From: Lactifluus volemus | Taxonomy: Eukaryota > Basidiomycota > Agaricomycetes > Russulales > Russulaceae | Direction of reading: 5' to 3' | NCBI GenBank assembly: GCA_022376515.1 | Contig: WTXI01000300.1 | Location: forward strand, 1-43,593 | Length of the DNA stretch: 43,593 nucleotides | Translations under genes and position numbers: made by a program | The notes under the pieces: model-generated | Told to the model about the DNA's origin: nothing | The model's database searches: none | What the model saw: the letters and a program-made list of their open reading frames with translations, nothing else | Part shown: one piece after another, positions 20,887-32,105 of the stretch | Layout: every line of letters starts with the position of its first letter | Position numbering within the stretch: position 1 is the stretch's first letter

Positions 20887-23327
20887 GGTGATAGGAGTAG
20901 CTGGGATACTTGTTTTGCATCCGCTCAGTGTGTCTCATATCTGGTTTGGCGGCCGATGAAGTAATTTTGGGATGAACAGGCAATAACCCGTCCACTCAGT
21001 TGGCGACTGCTGAAGAGGTGCTTTGGGATGAACGCGATGAACAGGCAATGGCCGGCCATCCGCACCGTGACGCAATGGCCATTCACCAGCCTTAGTCAGC
21101 CAGCCACGTACTCATTCTCCAGTTTCAGGGAAATAAGGAGTATGGCATGGTCGCGTAGAAGTTGCGGATCTAGGCACGTTGTCAGTAATAGAACGTGTAT
21201 CGTCGCTTGTGAAACAGTGTAGGACGTATGCTGACCCCGATTTCTGCGATGTCGGAATTTGAGACAATTGACTGGATGCATTCGTTGACCATGACCTAAT
21301 GGATTTTCAGAGTTGCCTGGATTCGCTAGAAATAAATTCACAATAAGGGAGAGAGTCGTGTTCACAGCGACGGCTAAGAGACAAAGGAAACGTGGAAGTC
21401 GATAACCTGGGACGCTCTCGGATTATATCACGACTGCATCCCTGGGTATTCACATAGTCCTTCCTCTGATTGTACAGCTCGTACCCACAAATTGAATGGA
21501 GCGCGGCGAGGCGCAGAGGGCTATCCAGGTCTCGGCGGAAACGCACGACATAAGCATGATGTGGGCACTGCGCGACAAAAACGAGGCCAACCAAGAAATG
21601 GTACCCACAGAACAGCATCCATCGTTAATTAACAACCTGAAATGAAAATAAGGAAGCTCACAAGGCTTGTCACAAGGATAACCCTTGCGCATTCTCTTCA
21701 AGCTTTGTCGCGGAAAGCCATGCGAGTCGCAGCATATTACAACATTTAAAAGTATGTTCGGGGCAACTTATGCGCTTAGCATGGGTCATTTGGGGAGCTG
21801 GGTGCGATCGGCCCGCGATGTCTCGCGTCCCAACTGCGAAATTAATTTAATTCCTGGTTTGCAACATCACAATTCTTTCCGAGTCGGTACAAGTATACGA
21901 GGGCAACCCAGCGAAAGGAATGAGGAGGGTTCGTCAGCGAATCGCTCATTGAAATTGGATGAGTAGTGTCATCACTAAGCAGATCAGGCTCTGGTATGGT
22001 AGAGTAGGATCGCAGCGGTCTAATAGAGAATCAATAATGCTAATCAGTCGACCTTGTCAGTGTAGCCTGAGAGATTTAAGAAACCGGGTAAACCGCGAGC
22101 ATTTATCTTGGTTGTCGTGAGTATACATGGTAAGCGCCAGAAAGTCCAGCAAGGGTCCTTCCGGAGCTGACGGGAACTCCTGTGGGACGGCATCACCCCT
22201 TTGTTTGAAAGGACAGTAAGCGTGGGGAATTCAGGCACGGGTGGCGGTTGAGGATGAAGCGGTTCTTTGTGGTGGTGGTAAGGCACGGCCGCGGCTGCCG
22301 CTGGCAGTGGCGCTAAACCACAGCCAGTTCATGTCCGAGCGGCGCGAACTTGAATGTCCATGAGACGATTGCCGGGCGGTCCTTCAAGTTTGTTCACTCA
22401 AAGACGTTCCATACACACGCCCGGGCCATAATAATATGCCCAAGTTAGGACGGACAAAGACGGACAATCCCACCGGGTATTTGAGGTGGCATACTCACGG
22501 TCTCGAGACGATAACGCTGTTGCGCAATTCAGGTCGGAAGATGTACAGCGGCAAACCTGAGCTCCGTGTCAAGCCTTAAAAAAACACTAAATACGTTATT
22601 TGACACAACCTGTCTTCCTTTAGAGAGAGGGGAGGAAGCATGCACAGCCTGAGCGTTTGTAGCAACCGCTGCATGTCACGCCCTTTCCCCCAGGCCTCCA
22701 TTGAGCTGTACTTGATCTCACTGGACCTTACTCTCAAGCCCTACGGGAGAACCCCCTATTTCGATATTTGTGAATGCTCTGTGGAAGTACTTGATTCGTA
22801 CTGTAACCTGAACCTGAAACCGCCACATCGTTTGATTGGCTTTGGCCTTTTGTTCCGAGCCGAGCCCCTCCGCCTAGATATGATCATTTGTATTCCCCTT
22901 TGCTTGATTCGTTCAAGGTTCAAATGATCCCGTTGATAGAATGAAAAGACACACGGGGGGTTACATTCAACTTGGCGACTAAACCTTGCGCGAAATTTTT
23001 GGGGCTGACTTCAAGGGTCCCCTTCCCTTCATGGTTGAGAACACGAGGCGATACAGCCACAACCTTGACATGACAAGAAGGCTATGCCGCGGCTAGGAAC
23101 AGTCGTGCATGCATGGGCCGAAAATCAATGGGATCGTCTCTGGGTCGCGAAAGCCATGTGCGATTTGTACTCAGCTGAGTACAAACTGTCATCGTCAACC
23201 TCGCCAGCAAGGCTTTGGCCTTGCAAGCGCTGGTTCCCCATAAAAGCAAGCAGGTTCCGCCGTGGCATCCGCACTGTCTCTCCACTCTCCACACCAACTC
23301 CACACCCTCTTGGTACCTGCATCCAAA
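20887..23327. other. Gene-poor 2.4 kb; one decayed minus-strand coding relic
   Basis: Around 21960-22310 the minus strand reads as a proline- and histidine-rich stretch (KEPLHPQPPPVPEFPTLTVL). After a frame change it continues PEGPLLDFLALTMYTHDNQ, which looks like a decayed exon of an unrecognised gene. A duplicated GGGATGAAC..GAACAGGCAAT block lies near 20970-21050. Bases 21100-21700 on the minus strand have overlapping open frames of hydrophobic character, without a recognisable family. Nothing firm was seen in 22311-23327. Confidence 0.35.
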
Positions 23328-25073
23328 ATGGCCTTACCATTTCTCAACTTTATGACCCATGAGATACCTTTCTCATGGCTGGACAATGCGTCATCTGACG
23401 AGGGCTATCCCAGGCCACGGTCCAAATCCGTGGGCTACGCCCAACCGTACAAGACTCCTGAGCCAATTCGCACTGATCTCGTGAGTCTGGTCTCTCCTCT
23501 AGAACATCAAATGTTTACTCACATCTCCATGTCACAGGGCATTCACAACTCCGAACGCTTTGGTGACCTGCCCAGTGGCGGGATCACTTTCCCTGGCATC
23601 GATGCCACCGATGCCACCGCACTCCGGATCTACCCCGACCTCGAAACGGACTTTCGTGGGTTGGAAACAGGGAGCACACAAGGGTCAACCCCCCGTACGT
23701 CTCGACCTTTCTACCATGCTCTTGAGTATTGACCAGCATGAAGCTTTGACTGCCTCAAGCTCTGTTCCATCACCATTTGGTGATGTATCGTGGGGCGAGG
23801 ACATTGCCTCCCCCATAACTCCTGGGTATAGCGTGAGTGACCGGTGACACAAGTTTATGATATTTGCTTACCTTGAGACATAGCAGGACCCCGCGGTGCC
23901 AGCGACGTTGCAACCCGACTTTAGCTGGCCATTTGACGATGCCACATTGGATTACCTCATCAGCAACCAGAGCCTGATGGGGCAGACTGCACCTGATTAT
24001 AGTGCAGATTCTTTCGACATCACGGGCCTGGATCCCACTTCGTGAGTATCTTCTTCTGCTCCACCCCATATGGTGGCAACACGTTCACCTTCGCTGATAC
24101 AGGAAGTTGCAGGCCCCACTGGCAGCCACAGGAGAACCCAACAATGGCCCAGGCATTGTTGTTCCCCACACAAACTTTGGTGGTGCCAGAGACAGTCCTC
24201 GGCAAGCGCTCCCATGGCGATGAGGACCATCATGAAGACTGGGGCATACGAGGGCACAATGAACTCCAAGCAAATTACAAGATCAAGAGGGTGGCGGAGA
24301 TCGGGGTTCTGGAGGCGGCAGGGACCTCCAGTAGGGCCCGCCACAAGCCCGCAGCCAGGATCCCGACACGGAACAAAGGTAAATCCAAGACGGCGGGCTG
24401 CGGAGCGGGGATGCTCGCTGCCCCAACCGCGCATGAAGTTTACCATCAATCCCTGCCGGGACCGAGCGTCCAGCAGGAATTGGTGTGGCCTACTGCGCCA
24501 GAGACGTCGCCTTGGGTTGAGGGGAGTGCAGAAGGAGAAGCGTGGCACCACAACAGCATGGGCGTGCCGAAGCAAGATGTGATGGCGGAGCACGGGGAGC
24601 AGACGGGAGGAGGACTATTCAGGATCCCTCGAGGGCTAAAGGAGCGCCATCGAACCCTGTTAGCGACCACGGATGCCGACTGGGAGCGCGGGGCAGTCGA
24701 CGTGTTGAAGTGTCGACTTTGCCCCGGTGCCGACTTTAGCGACTTTGACGACTTCAAACGTCATTGCGACAAGGCGGAGGCGCACCCCGCGAAAATCTCC
24801 TTCTGCGATCGTTGCGGAGATTTCTTCGCGCGTGGGGATGCGCTCGTCCGGCACAAGAAGAAGCCGCCCACCGAATGCACCAGCGTCGCCCAGGACGAGG
24901 CCAAATTGAAGCGGAGGATCACCGAAGAAGTGTACGAGGGTTTCATGGATAGACTCGCGCTTTGGATGAGGACAGGCGAAGGCCTCGGGAAGCCGTTTGC
25001 GCAGGCTATAAAGGAGATATTCCCAAAGTCATCGAAGAAAGGGAGCAAGGAGCAGAGCCGACGCAAGTCGTAA
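23328..25073 (+). CDS. C2H2-type zinc-finger protein, probable transcription factor
   Basis: The exon model is 23328-23480, 23538-23694, 23744-23832, 23887-24041 and 24113-25073, all with GT..AG introns of 49-71 nt. It gives 1515 nt (504 aa). The N-terminal 240 or so residues are Ser/Pro/Thr-rich and acidic, as in activation regions. A basic stretch (KIKR, then RNKGKSK) could be a nuclear signal. Near the C-terminus are two fingers: C385-x2-C388...H402...H409, and C416-x2-C419...H432...C440. The second is of C2HC form. A charged helical tail with a Lys/Ser-rich end follows. Proteins with this finger pair near the C-terminus are common in Agaricomycetes, but their targets are unknown. The start at 23328 has a good context (AAAATGG); an in-frame ATG at 23262 is the alternative. 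The third intron acceptor is the least certain. Confidence 0.8.
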
Positions 25074-26160
25074 TCCCAGGATGGACGTTAGTAACAAGAT
25101 TTCTTACCCTTTTTTTTCTTTTCTACCTGCCGGTCCTACTGCGATGCGAGTACTCGCAATGTGGGGCCATGGACAACGTTTTTACTTGCTTTGCTTTGCG
25201 TTTGCCTGTACTGTTCTGTCTGAGTTTGTGCTCTTTTGCTCTGCATATATATACTGCAGGACTTTTTTTCGATACGACATCTGAGCTGTGTCCCGATCAC
25301 GCACCGTCTTTCTCCATCTGTCCAATAACCCCTGCCCAACTGCTACTGGGAACCTGCACACAAACCCGCGGAAGTCGCGTGTAGGCGAAGCAAAAAAAAA
25401 AAAAGATGAGGCGAACGGATAACAATCGATGGAATTACAGGCCGAGACTCGGATAACTTTATAAAACGCACGGCGAGTTGACATGGGGCTGACTTTGTAT
25501 TGACACGCTGCGGCATTATGAATAAGTTAGATGCGTACCGGACCACCGAAAACCTGCCTCTTTCCCCCACACGGAACACCATGAGGATACCGAGCATAAT
25601 ACACATGGTCACACGCGAGCTGGTGGTTTGCGCGCCCAACACACACTTTCGCCACAAGGGCTAACGGATCAATGGATGATATTGAAGGCGTCTCGGAAGC
25701 AGTCCTGACACAACAATCCACGCAGAACATTCGTTGACCTGAGTAAGATGAAGAGGGAAGAAGAAAAAGAACGCGCGCCCATCGATTAGGCAAGTCGGAA
25801 ATTTTAAGACGCGCAATCACTTCACTCGGCAGTTCCTTCCGGCAACTTCTTTCCTCCTTCCCCAACGTCAACGCGTTTTTCTCAAACACGACGATGAACA
25901 TCTGATAGCGTTTCGGGAATTAAAAAAAAATGGAAGTGAAGAGACACAGACACGCTTCGGATGGGTGGTCAGCACGTGGCTACCATGACTGAGTGTGACG
26001 TCATGCAAGGGATGGAGACACTCGGATGCCAACGAAAGAACAACTCTCATCTTTTAACGCGCACCACGACATTGACAGCTTGTACGAGAAGAAAAAATCA
26101 GTTGAATCACTCGAACATATCATGTACTATCGCATTGGACCCGCGTCTCGCCTATCTCGC
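25074..26160. other. Intergenic between two plus-strand genes
   Basis: It begins with the T-rich 3' untranslated region of the zinc-finger gene and ends with the promoter and leader of the next gene. The next ORF is open from 26026, but the chosen start is at 26161. Many minus-strand ORFs cross this stretch without recognisable motifs. No RNA gene was seen. Confidence 0.5.
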
Positions 26161-26954
26161 ATGACCACTATCGCCGTCCAGAGGCCCTCCTGCCCCCGCA
26201 GGCACGCCCGTATACTCTCCACGGTCGGCTCAAACTCATCCCGCCCGACGACCAACCAGTCCGAGACCCCACGGAAGGGCAGCAGGGACAACAACATGCT
26301 CTACATTGGTGGCGGGCTCGCCGCCATAGGGGCTATCTGGTACTATTACACCATGCAGGAGAGCGCACGCACCGGAAGGGAGAGCGTGACGGCACCCTCA
26401 CAGGCAAAGGGGAGCCTCGAAAACGACCTCCCGCGGGCCGCTGATGATGCGAGTCGTTCTGCGAAGGATCGCACGCAGGAGTTGCTTAAGAGCGGCGATG
26501 CGAAATACCAACAACTCAAGTCAGAAGCGGAGTCGAAAGTACGAGAGACAAGAGATCAGGCTGGTCAAGGTGTCGAGCGCGGCGAGCAACTCTATAAGGA
26601 TGCAAAGGATGAAGCTGTCCACCTCGCATCTGAGGCCCGCTCCGCTGCCGGTCAGTGAACTTTTGGACTATTCTCCGCTGGCCGTGCTAACGGTAGTTGT
26701 TTCCTTTTTCAGAGAAAAAGGCAGATGCAGCGAAGAGCAGCTGGTGGGAATGGTTGGGCTGGGGGAAATCGCAAACCAAGGAGACGGCCGATGACCTGAG
26801 ACGTCGCGCCAACGAGACGCTGGACGCATGGAACACCCGATTCGAGGAGGCAAAGAAAAAGGCGGCGGAGAAGGGCGAGGATATCAAGAAACGTGCGGGT
26901 GAGACGGAGGAAGAGTTTCGGAACCGGATTGCAAAGGCCATTCAGAGGCGTTGA
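26161..26954 (+). CDS. Probable mitochondrial membrane-anchored amphipathic-helix (apolipoprotein-like) protein
   Basis: Two exons (26161-26650 and 26713-26954, 62-nt intron) give 243 aa. The N-terminus (MTTIAVQRPSCPRRHARILS) is rich in Arg, Ser and hydrophobics without acids, as in mitochondrial presequences. One membrane span follows (about residues 46-64, MLYIGGGLAAIGAIWYYYT). The remaining roughly 175 residues are charged and helical, with repeated Lys/Glu/Ala 11-mer-like periodicity (AESKVRETRDQ, then EEAKKKAAEKGEDIKKRAGE) and a central Trp-rich knot SSWWEWLGWGKS. This resembles the fungal proteins annotated as apolipoprotein-like or 'calcofluor white hypersensitive' proteins, and may bind lipids or shape the inner membrane. 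The start is chosen for the presequence; the frame is open upstream to 26026. The function is inferred. Confidence 0.75.
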
Positions 26955-27696
26955 GGGCAAACAAGACGAGTACCCGGCGACGGTTGACCAACAGAGCATT
27001 TGTAGCAGTATGGGATGACTTTGTTGCATGTATGATGACTGGAAACTTGTAATTAGATATGGCAGCACGTCGAGAAAGCGACAAGAAAACCTTTTTACGT
27101 AGCCAGTGGATCGAGGCGAAGACACCGTGCTCAGGCGCGATCGCGGCCTCTCGGGCGCTTAGAACTGTCAGCTGTTTCCTCTCTCACCCTTTCGACGAGG
27201 CCCTTTAAAACGATGGCCGTCCTCTCTTAGTGTCCTGGTTTTCCTTTACGGTCTGTTACGCTAGGCGGCAGCTTGAAGTGTTGACAGGTCATAAACTATA
27301 GCTCAGGCACCACCATAAACTTTAGGAAAGGGGCTCCTGACGCCGACGTCGGAACCCGCAACTGTCGAAAAACTGAACTCGGCCGGCACTCCTGGTTCTA
27401 GAGAAAAAAAAAGCAAGGCATAAATGGTCCTCGCTTGTGCTCCGAACTTGTGTGATTGTGGTCGGACTGAAACCCACAACCCCGGGCCGTCTTCCGCATT
27501 ACCTCCGCCCCGAGATATCGCACAGGACAGGCAACCAACAGGGGTTTTTTTTTTCGGCAACAGGGTCCTGATGTGGCCTGATGATGTGGCCAGTTTGACA
27601 CGACCATTCATTCATCAACCACTCACACTTTGTTGTCCTTTCTTTCTGTGAACATTTTTTTTTATATTTCTTCTTTCTTGTAAAAAAGTTTTTGGC
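26955..27696. other. Intergenic; pyrimidine-rich leader before next gene
   Basis: No gene was seen. From about 27630 to 27690 the plus strand is T- and CT-rich (TTTCTTCTTTCTTG), typical of fungal core promoters, just ahead of the ATG at 27697. Confidence 0.5.
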
Positions 27697-29030
27697 ATGT
27701 CATATTCTAACAAGAAGGATAACAACAACACGTTCCTCGCTGCACTGGCACCCCTGGATGCTCTCATACAGCACGTTCCCGCCGCTGCATCTGCTGGGAG
27801 TACAGGGAGCGACTTTGGGGTGGGACGTGCATACATACTACTCACGAGTCTGAAATCAGACGCATGGCTGGTGCACGTTGGTCATTCGAACGGACGCTGG
27901 TGGAAAGGTACATGGCGCCCAGCGGACGTGGAGAGACTAGCAGTACGCGACTTCTCCCCCTATCACCCTTCCGCATTTCCAGCCTCAAATCGCTGCTAAC
28001 GCAGAACGTCTGTATAGGCCGGGAACACGTCACACGCGCGCATCAGCGCCTTTGCGCAGCGAGTAGCGAGCACGATCCTCAATCGTGAGGTTGCTGTTAC
28101 ACATGAGGACAGCTTTCAAAACATGAAAGTGCGTGCGTTACCTTTCTCCGAATCCTGTATCCTGGTTGGTTGTCTGACTATTTTTTCTTCTTTCTCTACC
28201 TCGAATAGCTCGTGCTTGGCACGCAGGCCAAGAAACCTTTGCACATTGCGCTCAACGAGCTCGATGCAAAAGACGCGGCCCGCTTTACGTTCGAGTATTT
28301 CGCGAGAGTGCGTCCACCCCCTCTCACTCTTCCCCCCCCCTTCCTATTTCACTAAGCTCAACCGGTTGAACTTTAGGTCGCAGAAGACGCTCAGGCTCAT
28401 GGCTGCCGCATGCTCCACGCACACGGGGACCTCGAAACTGATCCCCAAGCCAAGCCACGATCACGCTCGAGCGTTAAGCGCCAACGGACCCAATCTCCCA
28501 ACAACTCTCCCGCTTCGTCGCGCGCCTCCTCCCCGATGCCCCCTCCTTCCCGCAAAGATAGGGATGCTGGTCGTCATCGAGGCGACGACGACGGCGCATC
28601 GCCCACGGCGGTCCGGGGAGGCTCCCAGAGATCGCACGAAAGATCCGCGGGCAAGCGCAAGGCACCGCAATCGCAGACAATGCAAGCGTCATCAGAGCGA
28701 GCTGCGCTGACGGAAGTGCAGGAGCTCAAAGCAGAGCTCGCCAGGGCGCGCGCGGACGCTGCGGCGGCCGTCGCTCTCGCTGCTGAGCGTGAGCCGGCTG
28801 GGCTAGGCGGGAGTGTCGATCGCCTCCGATCGCGTGCGTATATCTCTCTAATATATTTAATATACATTCGCCTTTTTTTGGAGAAACCTCGTGATGACTC
28901 CAGCATTTTGTTTGTAGGTACGGCCGTCCCTGCGATGCCACGACGTCCGGGCGCATCATTGGCCAACCCTAACAAGGCGGCGCGTAGGGTGACGGCTGTG
29001 GAATTTGCGAGCGATAGCGACGATGCGTGA
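27697..29030 (+). CDS. Candidate PAXX/XRCC4-superfamily protein (NHEJ factor)
   Basis: Exons 27697-27942, 28018-28128, 28209-28307, 28377-28833 and 28918-29030 give 1026 nt (341 aa), with all junctions in frame. The first roughly 170 residues look globular: strands YILLTSLKSDAWLVHV, a W-W-x-G-x-W turn, helix PADVERLA, then QRVASTILNREVAV, a beta hairpin around LVLGTQAKKPLHIALNEL, and a helix ending FARVAEDAQ. This order (strands, helix pair, hairpin, helix) is that of the XRCC4/XLF/PAXX head. A Ser/Pro/Arg-rich linker (about 170-260), an Ala/Glu helix (LTEVQELKAELARARA) and a tail GASLANPNKAARRVTAVEF follow. The tail resembles the Ku-binding end of animal PAXX, where a 'G-x-SL-x-NP' block precedes basic residues and a V-[DE]-F. 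Known PAXX proteins stabilise Ku on broken DNA. The assignment is inference; XRCC4 or XLF relatives, or an unrelated protein, remain possible. The gene structure itself is well supported. Confidence 0.55.
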
Positions 29031-29455
29031 TGAAACTGAGGTCTGATGAGAAAGACGGGGGGAGGAGGGGAGAAGGGAGGGTGCGTACTGCTCTCGTGGG
29101 GGACGACGGGCATGTTTTCCCCAGTCCAAGTAATGGACTCGTCCTTCTCGTCTTAGGGCGGTGTGGTCTATGTACGGAGTAGGTAGGGGGCTTTCAGAAC
29201 CGGGTGTCTTGCCATGACACACCTAAGCATTGACTGCATCAGATGGAACGACTAAGCAAAGGTCGGACGAGGCTGTGCTGTAATAGATAAAGTCGTCATA
29301 CCATGTAGTTTTCATATTGGGGAAATGATGATTTGCTGTGCAGAGAATTCTTGTGTTGCTGAAGGACCTGAAGCGATAACGGTGGTCAGTCACTATTCGA
29401 TGCTATGTCCGCTGAGTTAGTAGTGCACTGTAAAGCATTAGTATCGAACCCCTAG
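29031..29455. other. Intergenic, no gene recognised
   Basis: This is the 3' flank of the PAXX-like gene with G-rich stretches near 29057-29080. Nothing else is supported. Confidence 0.45.
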
Positions 29456-30006
29456 GCACGCGTGAAGATTTCTTGGACTACATCGTCCAGTGAGTTGATA
29501 AATCCCGATTTATAAACGCGGACTCGTTCTCCTCGGGCCAGCGAGGCATAGGGAAATCCTTGATTGCACATGAAATCGCACGTCGCTTCGAGAATTGGGT
29601 ATCGCAGCTCAGCTCCTACTTTCTTAGACACACTTTAAAATAATTCCTCATCTCAAGAATACCCACAACTTGGCGATCCAATTCTTATCGTGATAGATGC
29701 ATTGGATGAGAGTGGAGACTTTTCTAAAGCGGATTGCACACATTTCTCGCTCAACATTGTTGTTACCATCAAAATTCCGCATACTCATCATGTCGAGATC
29801 GGTGATTTGGAATTTGACCATCTTTTTGTCGGTGCACGCGTTGCCAATCCTCACCTGCAGGGACAGGAAAGGTCTGGGTATGGATTCTCAGAACGGGCTC
29901 CCTCAAATGAGTGTGTTCAAAAAAAAAGGGAACCATGGTGTCAGACTTAGCAAAGGCAGCAGAGGGGTTCTTTCGGTGGGGAAAACTGGCCGAGATTCAC
30001 GCGTGA
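29456..30006 (+). pseudogene. Second NACHT/STAND relic (ATPase core only)
   Basis: The reading order is EDFLDYIVQ (29467 onward), Walker A GQRGIGKSLIAHEIARRFE (about 29538-29592), Walker B DPILIVIDALDESGD (about 29677-29719), and GVRLAKAAEGFFRWGKLA-like (about 29940-29990). This matches the same landmarks in the relic at 1749-4401. Frame changes and a TGA after IVQ separate the pieces. There is no N-terminal domain and no WD40 part, so this is a short internal fragment rather than a gene. Confidence 0.75.
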
Positions 30007-30865
30007 GAAGGATCATGGACAGAGAGAGTGAACGAAACGCCATTAGTTGAGGTTGAGGTTTCAATTTTCCGAACGGCGCGGCGCGGTTCCTGTATACTTG
30101 TTAGTTGTACAGCAATTCCAGGTGACTGAAATCTGTGAGCCAAAAGCCGAGCCAGAGGATAGACAGACTCACGGTTCAGACGATCCAGCCGTCTACGCGG
30201 TCTGTAGATAGCGGCGATAAGCCTGGAAGTGACAACAACAGTAGCCTCAGTATGCGCACGACCTTCACACGAAAGGAAAGGTCGCACGGATGGACTTCCA
30301 CAGCTACAACCAGTGAGTTAGGAAAAAAAAGGTGATCGGCGATAATCACCCACCTTGATTCGATTGTCAATAAACTTTACCTGGCCGTGAGTTAATGCAA
30401 TCAGAACACCATCTTCTGGCACGGAGTATTTTAAAAAAGGGAGTTCGAGGGACGAATGAAGGAAGGAGGATCACCGACCGGTAGAACCAGGGCAAAGGGG
30501 ATACTAGTAGTGCCGACACAAAAGAGAAGCCATCTATCGGAATCAGGTTATCATCGTGAACAGTGGTAGACAGATACTTGTTTAACCCACAAGCTAGGAT
30601 GCTATCGCCGTTGATAGAGGGACATCTGAATGCCTCGGGGAGTCATCGATCATTCGAGATAAGGGGGGCACACACGTCCCCTCCCACGATACTGAAAAGC
30701 TTTGTAAGGATTCGTAATGCGATGCACCCCGTACAAAGAAGGAAATTAAAATAAAACACAGTGGAGATTGTTAATACTGTACCCTTCCCCAGACGAAAAC
30801 ATATTTATAGACATATACTGTAACAGCTTGGTGATTTAGAGGATCCGAAAGTCAGGAGGACCACC
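30007..30865. other. Intergenic, no gene recognised
   Basis: Overlapping ORFs on both strands at 29997-30370 carry no recognised motif. 30770-30865 is probably the 3' untranslated end of the minus-strand BTB gene. Confidence 0.4.
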
Positions 30866-31807
30866 TCACGCGGCGGGTTCACTATCGCTGGGCAACATCT
30901 CGGTGGTATTTGGTAGCGAATCCAACACATCCTTGATCGCCTTGGACGAGAGCGTCTTGTCATACACCGGACTCTGACACCTCACATTTTTGCACTTGGC
31001 CGACCAACACGCCTGAGCCGTGCCCCACACTTCCAAACCCGTCAAGACGGTGTCCCCAGCGGGACGACGCTCAAGCTCGTACAACATCGCATGTTTGAGC
31101 TCGCGCCACTCGGCATACGATACCGGTTCACGGCAGCGCGAGCAGCGCGGTGCGGCGGCATCGCTAAGTTGCGCGTCGGTGAGGAAAGGGGATTCGCCGA
31201 GTCGTACGCGGAATTGTGCGCGACGATTATGGTGTAGCTCAAAGAGGAGGTAGAGATCCGTCGTGCGAAGACGGAGCAGAGCCGAACGGTGCACGGAATC
31301 GTGGAGGTTGAGCGTGAGCGAACCCGTCGAGGCTGTATACGCGTCTTCGGTCCAGCCAAAGTGGCACGCCGCTGCATACATACGTAATGGCGAGTCGGCA
31401 AACGTAGGCGTACGGAGCAGCGCGCGTATGATCGACGACGGTCCCATCATCTCATACTTCTCCGCCGCGTAGAGCACTGGCTCGACCTCATCCCAGGTCC
31501 CTAGAGGGGGTATTTCAAGCCCGCAGGCCATGCGCAGGAGGGTTTCCAGCGTGCTTGAGTCCTCGTCGAGATAGATGGTTTCGGACGGCTCGGGTGGGCT
31601 GCGCTGTGATGACGATGATACTGGGGTTCCTTGTGGGAGTGTGAACATCGCCCGGAACCAGGAGGACGTCATCTTGAGCGTCATCGAGGGTACGCGGAAA
31701 AGGACGCCATCGCGTGAGGCGAGTACGATATCTGCATCATCCAAGGAAAACAGTGGATGATATTTCGGTCTCTGGACCGCATCAGAATCCTCCTTGATTG
31801 TAAACAT
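30866..31807 (-). CDS. BTB/POZ domain protein, 313 aa, single exon
   Basis: An uninterrupted ORF. The BTB fold starts near residue 18 with HPLFSLDDADIVLASRDGVL, in which the 'D-A-D-I-x-L-x-S-x-D-G' strand pair is typical of the fungal BTB family. It continues with FRVPSMTLKMTSSWFRAMF and a strand EPSETIYLDED, then helices ending YAAEKYEMMGPSSIIRALL. The C-terminal half has a CSRCREP pair of cysteines (around residues 215-222) and a second Cys cluster near 270-282, perhaps a small zinc site. Many agaric genomes hold dozens of such intronless BTB proteins; some bring substrates to cullin-3 ligases, but without a BACK/Kelch region this role is not shown. An AT-rich TATA-like site lies about 75 bp upstream. 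Confidence 0.88.
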   Translation of the reverse strand: MFTIKEDSDAVQRPKYHPLFSLDDADIVLASRDGVLFRVPSMTLKMTSSWFRAMFTLPQGTPVSSSSQRSPPEPSETIYLDEDSSTLETLLRMACGLEIPPLGTWDEVEPVLYAAEKYEMMGPSSIIRALLRTPTFADSPLRMYAAACHFGWTEDAYTASTGSLTLNLHDSVHRSALLRLRTTDLYLLFELHHNRRAQFRVRLGESPFLTDAQLSDAAAPRCSRCREPVSYAEWRELKHAMLYELERRPAGDTVLTGLEVWGTAQACWSAKCKNVRCQSPVYDKTLSSKAIKDVLDSLPNTTEMLPSDSEPAA

Positions 31808-31880
31808 ATTGCAGGAGAAGATTCAAAAGTGAAGTGGGGAGTTCTAGGCGGGGGATTCTCCGAAGTTGAAAACTAACTGT

Positions 31881-31890
31881 TATATATTGC
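31881..31890 (-). promoter_or_regulatory. TATA-like element for the BTB gene
   Basis: On the minus strand it reads GCAATATATA, about 75 bp ahead of the BTB start codon, a sensible place for a core promoter in a fungal gene. Confidence 0.35.
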
Positions 31891-32012
31891 TCAGCGTTCA
31901 AAGACGCGGTGTGGATAGAGAATGAGAAAGACACATTTACTAGTTGTTGCCCTTGTTGGCCATTTGGTGGTTGTTCGAGCTATCTTCTTTCCCACGCATA
32001 CAACCCCAGTGG

Positions 32013-32017
32013 AAAAA
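32013..32017 (-). terminator. RNA polymerase III terminator of tRNA-His
   Basis: Five T residues on the minus strand lie three bases after the discriminator base of the tRNA gene, the usual pol III stop signal. Confidence 0.6.
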
Positions 32018-32019
32018 TA

Positions 32020-32105
32020 TGTCCCTGGCCGGATTCGAGCCGGCGGCTTGACGGGATTGTGATGTGAACCACAACGTCATGATTTGACCACTAATCGACA
32101 GGGAC
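32020..32105 (-). tRNA. tRNA-His (GTG) with a short intron
   Basis: The minus strand folds into a full cloverleaf. The acceptor stem is GTCCCTG with CAGGGAC. The D arm is GATT..AATC. The anticodon stem is TGACG with CGTCA, around TT-GTG-G, and the T arm is GCCGG-CTCGAAT-CCGGC; the discriminator is A. About 14 extra bases between position 37 and the 3' anticodon-stem strand are the intron, at the canonical place. The anticodon GTG reads His codons. G is present at position 1; the extra G-1 would be added after transcription, as is usual in eukaryotes. It lies downstream of the RING gene on the same strand. Confidence 0.9.

Noticed and set aside
25136..26050. Several 60-124 aa minus-strand ORFs
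   Set aside because: No splice structure, no motif, and they overlap UTR and promoter of clear plus-strand genes.
31020..31760. Plus-strand ORFs opposite the BTB gene
   Set aside because: They are antisense to a complete BTB ORF and carry no motif.
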